Below, piece after piece: positions 55,168-63,094 of a DNA stretch of 64,000 nucleotides (positions within the stretch are counted from its first letter, which is position 1; every line of letters starts with the position of its first letter). The translations under genes and the position numbers were made by a program. The notes below the pieces were generated by a model, which saw only the letters and a program-made list of their open reading frames with translations, made no database searches and had not been told where the DNA came from. Origin of the DNA: Agromyces soli (GTDB taxonomy: Bacteria > Actinomycetota > Actinomycetes > Actinomycetales > Microbacteriaceae); assembly GCF_022811605.1 (NCBI RefSeq), contig NZ_CP094533.1, positions 2,666,001 through 2,730,000 of the forward strand. Reading direction: 5' to 3'.

Positions 55168-56030
55168 CCGGCCGGGTCGGTCGGGCCGAGCCGGTCACGA
55201 CGCTCGTCGGGCGTCCGCCGAGCGTCGCCGCGGAGGCGGACGCGAGTGAGACGGATGCCTCGCGCGGCGCCCGCCTGCGGTTCCTGCCGCGGGTGAATCC
55301 CGTCACCAGGCTCGCGGCCGCGATCCTCGTGACCACGCCGCTGCTCTTCACGATCGACTGGCTGAGTGCCGCGATCGCGCTCGTGCTGCAGCTCGCGCTC
55401 TTCCTGCTCGCGGGGGTGCGTCCGTCGACGATGCTGCGCCGCTGCTGGCCGATCCTCGTGGCCGCGCCGCTCGCCGGACTCTCGATGCTGCTCTACGGGC
55501 GCCCGGCGGGCACCGAGCACTGGAGCTTCTGGCTCGCCCGGATCACCGACGGCTCGATCGAGCTGGCGATCGCGGTGACGCTGCGCGTGCTCGCGATCGG
55601 ACTGCCCGCGGTCCTGCTCTTCCTCGACGTCGACCCGACCGAGCTGGCCGACGGGCTGGCGCAGGTGTGGCGCCTGCCGTCGAGGTTCGTGCTCGGCGCG
55701 CTGGCCGGGGCGCGCCTCATCGGGCTGTTCCTCGACGACTGGCGCGCGATGGGGATGTCGCGGCGGGCCCGGGGGATCGGCGATCACGGGGCGCTGCAGC
55801 GCTTCGCCACGATGGCGTTCGCGCTCCTGGTGCTCGCCATCCGGCGCGGCTCGAAGCTCGCGACGGCGATGGAGGCGCGGGGATTCGGGGCGCGGGCCGC
55901 GCGGAGCTGGGCCCGACCGTCGAGTATCGGTGGCGCCGACGCCGTGCTGCTCTTCATCGCGCTCGCGGTGGCCGCGTGCGCGATCGGCGGCGCGATCCTC
56001 GCCGGCACCTTCCACCCGGTGTGGTCGTGA
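55164..56030 (+). CDS. ECF transporter transmembrane subunit (EcfT/YkoC-like)
   Basis: A 288-residue protein with about five to six membrane helices after a soluble N-terminal 45 residues. The coupling-helix region contains the Ala-Arg-Gly-type motif in MSRRARGIGD near 200 and MEARGFGAR near 238, the two short motifs by which EcfT contacts the ATPases. It overlaps the ATPase gene upstream and the kinase gene downstream by four bases. Confidence 0.9.
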   Translation: MTGRVGRAEPVTTLVGRPPSVAAEADASETDASRGARLRFLPRVNPVTRLAAAILVTTPLLFTIDWLSAAIALVLQLALFLLAGVRPSTMLRRCWPILVAAPLAGLSMLLYGRPAGTEHWSFWLARITDGSIELAIAVTLRVLAIGLPAVLLFLDVDPTELADGLAQVWRLPSRFVLGALAGARLIGLFLDDWRAMGMSRRARGIGDHGALQRFATMAFALLVLAIRRGSKLATAMEARGFGARAARSWARPSSIGGADAVLLFIALAVAACAIGGAILAGTFHPVWS

Positions 56031-56581
56031 GCGCGCCGACGCCCGCGCCGAGCGCGGCGGCGCTCGCCCGCGTCCGCGAGCTGCTCCGCCGGCGTCGACC
56101 GTCGCTCGTGGCGATCGACGGACCGAGCGGCGCCGGCAAGACCACGCTCGCCGAGGCCGTCGCCGCCGAGTGGCGTCGTGCTCCCGTGCTCGTCCAGCTG
56201 GACACGGTCTATCGCGGGTGGGAGGGCCTCGACGAGGGGGCTGCCGAGCTCCGCCGCCACCTCGTCCCGGCGGTCCGGGGCGGGAGGATCGGCCGAGTGC
56301 GCGCTTGGGACTGGGCCTCCTCGCGCCTCGACGAGGTGCGGACGGTGCGCCCGGGCCGTCCGCTCGTCGTCGAAGGGTGCGGGGCGTTCGCCGCCGTGGC
56401 CGAGCAGGCGGACGCGGTGCGCATTCTCGTCGAGGCGCCGCTCGGCGACCGGCGCGGCCGTGCGCTCCGGCGCGACGGCGGTGCGTTCGACCCCTACTGG
56501 GAACTGTGGGAGACCCAGTGGCGCCGGCATCGCGCACGTGAACGGGGCGGGGCGAGCCCCGACCTCGTCATCCGGCCCTGA
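56027..56581 (+). CDS. P-loop kinase of unknown substrate in the TPP-riboswitch operon
   Basis: A 184-residue protein resembling small uridine-kinase-like or phosphoribulokinase-like NTPases. Walker A is GPSGAGKTTLAEAV near 32; an acidic QLDTVYRGWEGL segment near 62 sits where such kinases bind the acceptor, and VVEGCGAF near 115 resembles the family's second conserved block. GTG 56027 overlaps the transporter gene. Co-transcription with thiamine uptake suggests, but does not show, phosphorylation of an imported thiamine or precursor. Confidence 0.75.
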   Translation: MSAPTPAPSAAALARVRELLRRRRPSLVAIDGPSGAGKTTLAEAVAAEWRRAPVLVQLDTVYRGWEGLDEGAAELRRHLVPAVRGGRIGRVRAWDWASSRLDEVRTVRPGRPLVVEGCGAFAAVAEQADAVRILVEAPLGDRRGRALRRDGGAFDPYWELWETQWRRHRARERGGASPDLVIRP

Positions 56582-56611
56582 GGCGCCCTCCCGTCGCGGC
56601 ACGGCCGGGGC

Positions 56612-56617
56612 TACGGT
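56612..56617 (+). promoter_or_regulatory. -10-like TACGGT, leaderless start
   Basis: TACGGT ends six bases before ATG 56624. Confidence 0.45.
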
Positions 56618-56623
56618 AGTGGC

Positions 56624-56881
56624 ATGACTGCAGACAACGCGCCCACCGAGTACCTCGCAGAATTCGTCGACGGCCCCCTCGAGGGCGAATTCGATCGTCG
56701 CGCCCTCGTGGACGGCGGATCGGAGGCACGGATCGGCATGGTGGCCGCGGTCGACGGCCTCGAGTCCCTGTTCTGGTACGACCGCATCGAGGAACGGGAG
56801 GTCGCCGGCGAGCAGCGCGCCCGCTACCGGTTCGATCCGAGCGACTCCGACCCGGTCGAGGCCGACGAGGAGAACGACTGA
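56624..56881 (+). CDS. Small acidic hypothetical protein
   Basis: An 85-residue, strongly acidic protein (many Glu/Asp, ending VEADEEND) with alternating short strands such as EYLAEFVDGPLEGEFDRR. No membrane segment or known motif is visible. It has its own leaderless-type -10 and codon use like its neighbours, which supports it as a real gene. Function unknown. Confidence 0.6.
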   Translation: MTADNAPTEYLAEFVDGPLEGEFDRRALVDGGSEARIGMVAAVDGLESLFWYDRIEEREVAGEQRARYRFDPSDSDPVEADEEND

Positions 56882-56899
56882 ACCGGGTCGCGCAGCCTC

Positions 56900-56923
56900 G
56901 CTGAGCGCACCGGTGCGCTCAGC
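56900..56923. terminator. Perfect 24-bp palindrome over the stop of the carboxypeptidase-like gene
   Basis: GCTGAGCGCACC (56900-56911) is followed directly by its reverse complement (56912-56923). It lies between convergent genes and includes one stop codon. It may end transcription from both sides, though it lacks T tracts; an operator is possible. Confidence 0.4.
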
Positions 56924-58154
56924 GGGACTGCTGGCTCTCGATGAACGCGCCGACGATGGCGGCGGGGTTCAGCAGCCGCCACATCGGACCCGGATCTCCG
57001 ATCGCGGACTCGAGGGCGACGCTCGAGGAGAGCGTCGCACCGGCCACGTCGATGGCCACCTCGCCGACGTTGCGCCCGGCGGGGGCGGTGGTGAACGGTG
57101 CGACGTCGAGCGTGGGCGGGCCGGGCTCGGCACCCCAGGCCTCCGCTTCGCGGGAGCCGGTGGCGAGGAGCGCCGACCGCTCGCCCCAGGGCGCGCGCGC
57201 CTCGCCGTAGCTCGATCCCTCGACGATGACCGGGAGGGGTGCCGCCGCGGCGCCGACGCTCTGCACGAGCGCGGCGATCGCCGGGTCGAGGGTCTCGTAG
57301 TCGGGCATCCGCACGAAGGCGACGACGAAGTCGTCGGCTCCGTCGGCGGAACCGAGCGGGGCCCGTCCGACGAACACGAGTCCGGCCTCGTCCGTGAAGC
57401 CGCGCACCAGGGCGTCGAGGCCGTCATCGGCGGCGTGATCGGCGACATGCGGGATGTTCCGTTCCCCGGTGACCTGCACCCCGTCGACGATCGACGAGAT
57501 GGCCGGCTGGGCCAGGGCGAGCGCCGCCAATCGGGCGACTTCCTCCGCGGTGCCGACGCTGTCGCCGGAGAGCCCCGTCGCGTCCGCCACTCGGAGCGTC
57601 TCGAAGTCGTGCGCCTCGAGCCATCCGTTCGCGCGGTCCACGTAGGCGTCGACGCTGCCGAACGCCCAGCGGGCGAGCGTGTCCGCGTGGTTGTTGCTGC
57701 TCGCCAGCAGCACGGCCCGCGTGACGTCGCGCTGCGACCAGCGGTCGCCGGGGGAGACGGGGAGGGTGCGCGTGCCCTCCTTCTCGGCCTGCAGGTACTC
57801 GGTGTAGTCCTGGGGGCCGATCGTGAGCTCCGCACCGGCGGCGTCGACCGGCAGCGAGAGCGCCTCGCTCGTGACGAGCACGGTCACGAGCTTCGCGGCG
57901 GCGCCGATCGGCAGGGGCTCGGCATCGCCGGCGGTCGCGAGGACGGCCGGGGTCTCGCCGACCCGGGCGACCGCGCTCGCTCCGTCGCCCGGCAGCGCGA
58001 GCGGAGCCGGCGGCTCCGCGGCCGGGGGAGCGGCGGCGACCACCTCGACCTCGGGCAGCGGCCCGAGCAGCATGGCCGGAGCGTAGGCCCCGACGCCGAG
58101 GATCGCGATCGCCCCGATGACGATGCCGATCGTGCGGCCGGGGGAAGCAGTCAT
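56919..58154 (-). CDS. D,D-carboxypeptidase-like protein lacking the catalytic serine
   Basis: A 411-residue protein of the PBP5/DacA family fold. An N-terminal membrane segment (about 8-30) anchors it outside the cell. Where family members have SxxK this one reads GAAAK (residues 84-88), so the nucleophile Ser85 is Ala although Lys88 is kept. The second motif SxN survives as SSN in LLASSNNHAD near 150. The KTG box is not recognisable; RGFTDEAG stands there. It is probably inactive and may bind peptidoglycan or a partner. The start has TAGCCT six bases upstream. Confidence 0.8.
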   Translation of the reverse strand: MTASPGRTIGIVIGAIAILGVGAYAPAMLLGPLPEVEVVAAAPPAAEPPAPLALPGDGASAVARVGETPAVLATAGDAEPLPIGAAAKLVTVLVTSEALSLPVDAAGAELTIGPQDYTEYLQAEKEGTRTLPVSPGDRWSQRDVTRAVLLASSNNHADTLARWAFGSVDAYVDRANGWLEAHDFETLRVADATGLSGDSVGTAEEVARLAALALAQPAISSIVDGVQVTGERNIPHVADHAADDGLDALVRGFTDEAGLVFVGRAPLGSADGADDFVVAFVRMPDYETLDPAIAALVQSVGAAAAPLPVIVEGSSYGEARAPWGERSALLATGSREAEAWGAEPGPPTLDVAPFTTAPAGRNVGEVAIDVAGATLSSSVALESAIGDPGPMWRLLNPAAIVGAFIESQQSR

Positions 58155-58160
58155 GGAATC

Positions 58161-58166
58161 AGGCTA
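58161..58166 (-). promoter_or_regulatory. -10 element TAGCCT, leaderless start
   Basis: On the minus strand TAGCCT ends six bases before the ATG at 58154. Confidence 0.5.
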
Positions 58167-58208
58167 CCTGCGAGCGCCTGCGACGCCGCTCGGCGCCACG
58201 GCCGAGGA

Positions 58209-58556
58209 TCAGGCCCAGCCGAGCTCGTGCAGGCGGTCGTCGTCGATGCCGTAGAAGTGCGCGATCTCGTGCACGAGCGTGACGTGGATCTCGTCGCGCA
58301 GCGTCGCCTCGTCGTCGCAGATCGCGAGCAGGGGCTCCCGGTAGAGGATGATCCGATCGGGCATCTCCCCGAAGCCGTAGCGGTCGCGATCGGTGAGGGC
58401 GGTGCCGTCGTACAGCCCGAGGAGGTCGAGCGACCCGTCCTCCGGTCGGTCCTCGACCACGAAGACGACGTTCTCGAGCCCGTCGACCATGTCGTCGGGG
58501 AGGAGGTCGAGCTCGTCGACCACGATGCGCTCGAAGGCCTCGGCGTCGAGTTCCAT
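58209..58556 (-). CDS. Minimal zinc metallopeptidase (Zincin_1 type)
   Basis: A 115-residue cytoplasmic protein. VTLVHEIAHFYGIDDDRLHELGW at its C-terminus gives the HExxHxxG zinc motif and the LHELGW ending of the short zincin family PF06262 (named from memory). The family is frequent in actinobacteria and its substrates are unknown. It lies just beyond tRNA-His on the same strand. Confidence 0.85.
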   Translation of the reverse strand: MELDAEAFERIVVDELDLLPDDMVDGLENVVFVVEDRPEDGSLDLLGLYDGTALTDRDRYGFGEMPDRIILYREPLLAICDDEATLRDEIHVTLVHEIAHFYGIDDDRLHELGWA

Positions 58557-58579
58557 GCGTGCTCCTCACCCGGATGCAC

Positions 58580-58608
58580 GATGGCCCCGACGCGGTGTCG
58601 GGGCCATC
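58580..58608 (-). terminator. Hairpin downstream of tRNA-His
   Basis: GATGGCCCCGAC (58580-58591) pairs perfectly with GTCGGGGCCATC (58597-58608), loop of five, five bases past the tRNA 3' end. There is no T tract. Confidence 0.7.
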
Positions 58609-58612
58609 GGAT

Positions 58613-58688
58613 TGGGGTGAGTAACGGGGCTTGAACCCGCGACCTCCTGGACCACAACCAGGCGCTCTACCAACTGAGCTATACCCAC
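58613..58688 (-). tRNA. tRNA-His (anticodon GTG)
   Basis: The minus strand gives a full cloverleaf: acceptor GTGGGTA/TACTCAC, the D-arm, anticodon loop TTGTGGT with anticodon GTG, T-arm GTTCAA, discriminator C73 and an encoded CCA. A G at 58689 supplies the G-1 identity base of tRNA-His. It lies between orn and the metallopeptidase gene. Confidence 0.97.
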
Positions 58689-58727
58689 CATGCGCCACCG
58701 CAGAATGCGGGAGGCAACTCCACGAGC

Positions 58728-59351
58728 TTACACCACGTCGGGCGTGAACTCGTTCACGACAGCGGCGGAAATCGCCTGCAGTTCCTGGCTGGTCGGGCCG
58801 GGGTCTGCGACGAAGACGGCCCGGCGGTAGTACCGCAGTTCGAGGATCGATTCGAGGATGTCGGCGAGCGCGCGATGCCCGCCGTGCTTGGCGGGCGCGT
58901 TGAAGTACGCGCGCGGGTACCAGCGCTTCGCGAGCTCCTTGATGGAGGAGACGTCGACGTTGCGATAGTGCAGGTGGGCGTCGAGCCGGGGCATGAACTT
59001 CGTGAGGAACGCGCGGTCGGTGCCGATCGAGTTGCCCGCGAGGGGCGCCTTCTGCTGCTCCGGGACGTGCTGGAGCACGTATTCGAGCACCTGGTACTCC
59101 GCGTCGGCGAGCGAGACGCCGCTCGGGATCTCTTCGATGAGACCCGACTCGGTGTGCATCGCGCGCACGAAGTCGTTCATGTGCTCCAGCGCGCTCGCAT
59201 CGGGCTTGATGACGATGCTGATGCCGTCGTCGACGGGGTTCAGCTCGTAATCGGTGATGACGACGGCGATCTCGACCAGTTCGTCGACCTCGAGGTCGAG
59301 TCCGGTCATCTCGCAGTCGATCCACACCAGTCGGTCGCTCGCACTTGCCAT
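58728..59351 (-). CDS. orn: Oligoribonuclease
   Basis: A 207-residue DEDDh 3'-5' exonuclease that degrades 2-5-base RNA fragments, including pGpG from cyclic-di-GMP. The motifs are [11 protein letters not shown] near 8 (Asp, Glu), [16 protein letters not shown] helix, [13 protein letters not shown] near 107 and [11 protein letters not shown] near 155 (His, Asp). TAGACT lies six bases before the ATG. It sits between two tRNA genes on the same strand. Confidence 0.96.
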   Translation of the reverse strand: MASASDRLVWIDCEMTGLDLEVDELVEIAVVITDYELNPVDDGISIVIKPDASALEHMNDFVRAMHTESGLIEEIPSGVSLADAEYQVLEYVLQHVPEQQKAPLAGNSIGTDRAFLTKFMPRLDAHLHYRNVDVSSIKELAKRWYPRAYFNAPAKHGGHRALADILESILELRYYRRAVFVADPGPTSQELQAISAAVVNEFTPDVV

Positions 59352-59357
59352 GCGGCG

Positions 59358-59363
59358 AGTCTA
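59358..59363 (-). promoter_or_regulatory. -10 element TAGACT of orn, leaderless start
   Basis: On the minus strand TAGACT ends six bases before the ATG at 59351. Confidence 0.5.
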
Positions 59364-59415
59364 CCGGCGAGCGGGGCGCGGGCAGGAAGCCGGCGCTGCG
59401 GCCGGTTCATCGGCG

Positions 59416-59488
59416 TCCCCCCGGAGAGATTCGAACTCCCGACCAAGTGGGTAGAAGCCACCTGCTCTGTCCACTGAGCTACGGGGGG
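59416..59488 (-). tRNA. tRNA-Arg (anticodon TCT)
   Basis: The minus strand folds with acceptor CCCCCCG/CGGGGGG, anticodon loop CTTCTAC with anticodon TCT (reads AGA, rare in this genome), T-arm GGGAG TTCGAAT CTCTC and discriminator A73. CCA is not encoded. It lies between the antiporter gene and orn. Confidence 0.96.
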
Positions 59489-59529
59489 CCGGCGCGACCG
59501 CCGAACATAGCATAGCGAGCCCGGGCGCC

Positions 59530-60750
59530 TCAGCCCTCCGTGGGCACGTCGAGACGGTCGGGACCGGGCGCGCTCGGCGCGTCCGCGGCGCGACGCCGGA
59601 GGGAGAGCGCGACGAGCGGGAAGACGAGCACGGAGAGCATGCCGGCGCCGACGAGCGCCGCCGCGGTGCCGCTCGGCAGCTCGCCGCGATCGACGCCGAT
59701 CGCGGTCACGGCGACGATGATCGGGAGGCCGGTCGCGCCGAAGAGCAGGGTCGCGCCGCGGTCCCGCCAGTCGCTGCCTCGCGGGGCGGCGAGCATGGAC
59801 GGGATGCCTCGGACCACGAGCAGGAGCAGTACGAAGATGGGGAGCAGCACCAGGTTGCGCGGGTCCGCGGTGAGGCCTGCGAGGTCGAAGGTCACGCCCG
59901 TGTTGATGAAGAAGATCGGCACGAGGAAGCCGTAGCCGATCGCCTCGAGCTTGCGTTCGATGAGCTCGGTGTCCGGCTGCGGTGCGCCGTTCAGCAGCAA
60001 ACGGTACAGCACGCCCGCCGCGAAGGCACCGAGGAGCATGTCGAGGTCGAGCACCGTGCTGAGCGCGACGAGGGCGGCCAGGATGAGCAGCACGAGCCGC
60101 ACCGCGAACTGCCCGCTCGTGCGGAGCGTCGCGGCGATGACGCGGTGCAGGCGGCGCCCTGCGCCGCTCGCGGCCGCCCAGATCGCGAGGCCGGTGATGA
60201 CGGCGAACGCGAGCAGCACGAGGGTCGCGATGCCGGGCGCGCGGCCGCTGAGGAACAGCGAGATCGCGATGAGCGGGCCGAACTCGCCCACGGCGCCGAT
60301 CGCGAGGACACCGATGCCGAAGGGGGTGCGCAGCTCGCCGGCGTCGCGGAGGACCGGCATGATCGTGCCGAGTGCGGTCGAGGTCAGCGCGATGCCGATG
60401 AACGCGGCGGCCGGCAGTGAGGGCGCGAGGAGCGCGGCGATGCCGACGCCGGCGCAGAGCGACACGACCCAGCCGATCGCCGCTCGGCTCAACGGGCGGC
60501 CCCGGATCGTGCGCAGATCGATCTCGTTGCCTGCCAGGAAGAACAGCATGGCGAGGCCGAAGTCCGCGAGCATGCCCGTGAAGTCGTCCGGTCGGATCCA
60601 GCCGAGCAGCGAGGGGCCGAGCACGAGCCCGAGCACGATCTCGAAGACGACCAGGGGGATGGCCACGAGCTTGCCGACGGCGCGGACGAGCAGCGGCGCG
60701 GCGACCGCGACGGCGGGGAAGAGCACGAGCGTGCCGATCGAGACGTCCAT
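59530..60750 (-). CDS. Cation:proton antiporter, KefB/CPA2-like
   Basis: A 406-residue membrane protein with about twelve helices. The start at 60750 (MDVSIGTLVLFPAV) follows GGAGGGGG; an upstream start at 60843 adds unrelated residues. Conserved parts include VLGLVLGPSLLGWI near 40, DFGLAMLFFLAGNEIDL near 62 with the transport-site Asp, and ALTSTALGTIMPVLRD near 120. No TrkA-N or other regulatory domain is attached. It probably exchanges Na+ or K+ for H+. Confidence 0.88.
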   Translation of the reverse strand: MDVSIGTLVLFPAVAVAAPLLVRAVGKLVAIPLVVFEIVLGLVLGPSLLGWIRPDDFTGMLADFGLAMLFFLAGNEIDLRTIRGRPLSRAAIGWVVSLCAGVGIAALLAPSLPAAAFIGIALTSTALGTIMPVLRDAGELRTPFGIGVLAIGAVGEFGPLIAISLFLSGRAPGIATLVLLAFAVITGLAIWAAASGAGRRLHRVIAATLRTSGQFAVRLVLLILAALVALSTVLDLDMLLGAFAAGVLYRLLLNGAPQPDTELIERKLEAIGYGFLVPIFFINTGVTFDLAGLTADPRNLVLLPIFVLLLLVVRGIPSMLAAPRGSDWRDRGATLLFGATGLPIIVAVTAIGVDRGELPSGTAAALVGAGMLSVLVFPLVALSLRRRAADAPSAPGPDRLDVPTEG

Positions 60751-60862
60751 GGTTCCCCCTCCGGCCCCGACCGCCCTGGACCGGTGCATCCGGTGCCGCG
60801 AGCGCTGCGCTGCCGCCGAGCGTATCGCGCGGCCGCGTAGCACGGTCGAAACACGCGAGCGC

Positions 60863-60868
60863 TAGGGT
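60863..60868 (+). promoter_or_regulatory. -10 element TAGGGT of nadE, leaderless start
   Basis: TAGGGT ends six bases before ATG 60875. Confidence 0.5.
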
Positions 60869-60874
60869 CGAGGC

Positions 60875-61696
60875 ATGCGAGCGATGCAGGCCACGATCAT
60901 CGAAGAACTCCACGTCCGCCCCCGGATCGACGCGGCCGAGGAGGTCGCCGAGCGCGTGCGATTCCTGCAGGACTACGTGCGCCGCGCGGGCGCCGCGGGC
61001 CTCGTGCTCGGCATCAGCGGCGGCCAGGACTCCTCGCTCGCCGGGCGGCTCTGCCAACTGGCGGTCGAGGGCCTGCGGGCGGACGGGCACGACGCGAGAT
61101 TCGTGGCCGTGCGCCTGCCCTATCGCGTGCAGCGCGACGAGGACGACGCGCAGCTCGCACTGGACTTCATCCGCCCGGACGAGCGCGTGGTCTTCGACAT
61201 CGGTCGAGGCGTCGACGGGGTCGACGAGGAGTACGCCGACGCGCTCGGGGTGGAGCTGAGCGACTTCGGCAAGGGGAACGTGAAGGCCCGGGTGCGCATG
61301 ATCGCGCAGTACGCGATCGCGGGGGAGCGGCGGATGCTGGTGGTCGGCACCGACCACGCAGCAGAGGCCGTCACGGGCTTCTTCACGAAGTTCGGCGACG
61401 GCGGCGCGGACCTGCTGCCCCTCACCGGACTGACCAAACGCCAGGGACGCGCGCTGCTCGAGGTCCTCGAGGCGCCGGAGCGGCTGTACCTGAAGGTCCC
61501 CACGGCGGATCTCCTCGATGACGACCCTGGGCAGTCGGACGAGGCGAATCTCGGCTTGAGCTACGAGGACCTCGACGACTACCTCGAGGGGCGCGACATC
61601 GATGACGCGGTCGCCGAGCGCATCGAGGCCCGGTTCGTCCAGAGCCGGCACAAGCGTGAGACGCCGGCGTCGAAGTTCGACCGCTGGTGGCGCTAG
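60875..61696 (+). CDS. nadE: NH3-dependent NAD synthetase
   Basis: A 273-residue PP-loop enzyme amidating deamido-NAD to NAD with ammonia. It lacks a glutaminase domain, so it is the short ammonia-using form. The PP-loop [13 protein letters not shown] is near 43, [20 protein letters not shown] near 155 and [17 protein letters not shown] near 208. ATG 60875 fits the leaderless -10; ATG 60884 is an alternative. Confidence 0.96.
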   Translation: MRAMQATIIEELHVRPRIDAAEEVAERVRFLQDYVRRAGAAGLVLGISGGQDSSLAGRLCQLAVEGLRADGHDARFVAVRLPYRVQRDEDDAQLALDFIRPDERVVFDIGRGVDGVDEEYADALGVELSDFGKGNVKARVRMIAQYAIAGERRMLVVGTDHAAEAVTGFFTKFGDGGADLLPLTGLTKRQGRALLEVLEAPERLYLKVPTADLLDDDPGQSDEANLGLSYEDLDDYLEGRDIDDAVAERIEARFVQSRHKRETPASKFDRWWR

Positions 61697-61727
61697 CCGC
61701 GGCAGTCGGCTTCGACGAGAGACGGAA

Positions 61728-61764
61728 GAAGCCCCGTCGGACCTGGTCGGTCCGACGGGGCTTC
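61728..61764. terminator. Strong hairpin between convergent genes after nadE
   Basis: A perfect 16-bp stem (61728-61743 with 61749-61764; arms start GAAGCCCCGTC) and loop TGGTC. No T tract on the plus strand; it may serve nadE and the convergent gene. Confidence 0.7.
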
Positions 61765-61819
61765 CGCACTGGTGGGTCGTCGAGCGCCGCGGCGCCCGAG
61801 TGCGCGACGGGCTGAGCGC

Positions 61820-62500
61820 TCAGCGCGCGGAGTCGCTGGAGGCGAGCGGCGTCGTGGGTGCGGTCTGCGGCGCCGAAGGCTGCGCCGCGGTCGACACCGG
61901 GAGGGTTCGGGCGTCGGCGACGGGGTCGGCGTCGCGGAACCGCTCGTGGTGCTGCGTGGCGACCCAGGCGTCCTGGTCGTCGAGCATGGTCTGCTCCGGC
62001 TCCTGCCGCTGCGTGCGCCACCGGTCGAGATCGCTCTGGAACTGGCGCTTGGTACGTGAAGGACGACGCTGCCACTCGAGCAGGCGGTCGCGGAACTCCG
62101 CCACCGCGGGGTCGAGCTGGTAGCCGAACGTCGCGGAGGCGCGCTTCAGTTCGTGCAGCTGATGCGCCGACCAGTTCGCGGCGACATCGGCGCCGCGGAT
62201 CGGGAGGGTGCGGACGAGGATGTCGGCCTGCCCGACCGCGCGGTCGGCGAGCACCTGCTCCTGCGGAGTCAGCGAGTTCCACACGGACGCCTCGGTCGCC
62301 GCGTCGACGAGAGCGGCGATCGCGGCCGTCTTGAGCTCGCGATCGCGTTGGGCGACCACGCGCTTGACCGCCCCGCTCGCGATCCACGCGGCGAGCAGTC
62401 CGGCGGCGAGGACCGCGAGGAAGAGCACGGCGGCCGAGAAGATCGCGGGCCGCGAGGCGCTCGAGTCGAGCCAGGAGATGAGATCAGTCCACCACTGCAT
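61820..62500 (-). CDS. Hypothetical single-pass membrane protein
   Basis: A 226-residue protein. A membrane helix lies at about 19-40 (IFSAAVLFLAVLAAGLLAAWI) after a short aromatic N-terminus; the rest is a long helical, charged domain with RDRELKTAAIAALVDAATEASV and many Gln/Arg residues, then a Ser/Thr/Pro tail. TACGCT lies six bases before the ATG. A 14-bp palindrome (61811-61824) overlaps its stop. No family recognised. Confidence 0.65.
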   Translation of the reverse strand: MQWWTDLISWLDSSASRPAIFSAAVLFLAVLAAGLLAAWIASGAVKRVVAQRDRELKTAAIAALVDAATEASVWNSLTPQEQVLADRAVGQADILVRTLPIRGADVAANWSAHQLHELKRASATFGYQLDPAVAEFRDRLLEWQRRPSRTKRQFQSDLDRWRTQRQEPEQTMLDDQDAWVATQHHERFRDADPVADARTLPVSTAAQPSAPQTAPTTPLASSDSAR

Positions 62501-62506
62501 GAGCGC

Positions 62507-62512
62507 AGCGTA
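62507..62512 (-). promoter_or_regulatory. -10-like TACGCT, leaderless start
   Basis: On the minus strand TACGCT ends six bases before the ATG at 62500. Confidence 0.4.
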
Positions 62513-62581
62513 ACCGCCGCACCGGCGTGCGCCGGAGCGTGCGCGCGGCGTGCCACGAAGCCGCTTCGCCGGGTCGTCGGA

Positions 62582-62827
62582 TCAGCGGAAGACCTCGGCC
62601 GCGTCACGCGGCGACCAGAACTCGCCGAGCTCGATGCCCTGCCGGCCGCCCGGGAGGACGCGCCGCGAACTGAAGCGCTCGACGCCGCCGATCTCGCGCC
62701 GGCGGATATGGCCGAGCAGCGCGCCGTCGCTCGCCGCGACCCGCCAGAGGTCGGGCGCTGCCGCAGCGAAGCTCAGACCGGGGATGCGGTCGGGGAACGG
62801 CTCACGGATCGAGATGGTCATGGACAT
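62582..62827 (-). CDS. Small hypothetical protein upstream of ssb
   Basis: A protein of 81 residues (start 62827) or 79 (start 62821); AGAGGAG lies upstream, fitting either. The frame stays open further upstream, but that part is shadow of other DNA. Beta-rich segments such as LWRVAASDGALLGHIRRRE and a C-terminal GEFWSPRDAAEVFR suggest a small soluble domain. Function unknown; it is divergent from ssb. Confidence 0.6.
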   Translation of the reverse strand: MSMTISIREPFPDRIPGLSFAAAAPDLWRVAASDGALLGHIRRREIGGVERFSSRRVLPGGRQGIELGEFWSPRDAAEVFR

Positions 62828-63094
62828 GTCGCTCCTCTTCTCTCGTGCAGCCGGCCCTGCGTCTTCTTTCGAAGCTACGGGCGACCGCCGACATCGCCCG
62901 GGGCGGCGGGCGGGCGCGCTCGTCCCCACCCGCGCGCACCGCTCCGGCGTTCTCCACAGAAGCGCGCCCCGCGCCGCAGGGACGGATCGCCCCCCGAGAG
63001 GCTGAGTCGCACGCGGCATCCGGGGCGATCCCGGCACGAGCGCTCCGGATGCCGCCAGGGCGCCGAGCGGCGGCGCCCGGAGAGCGAGGAGACC

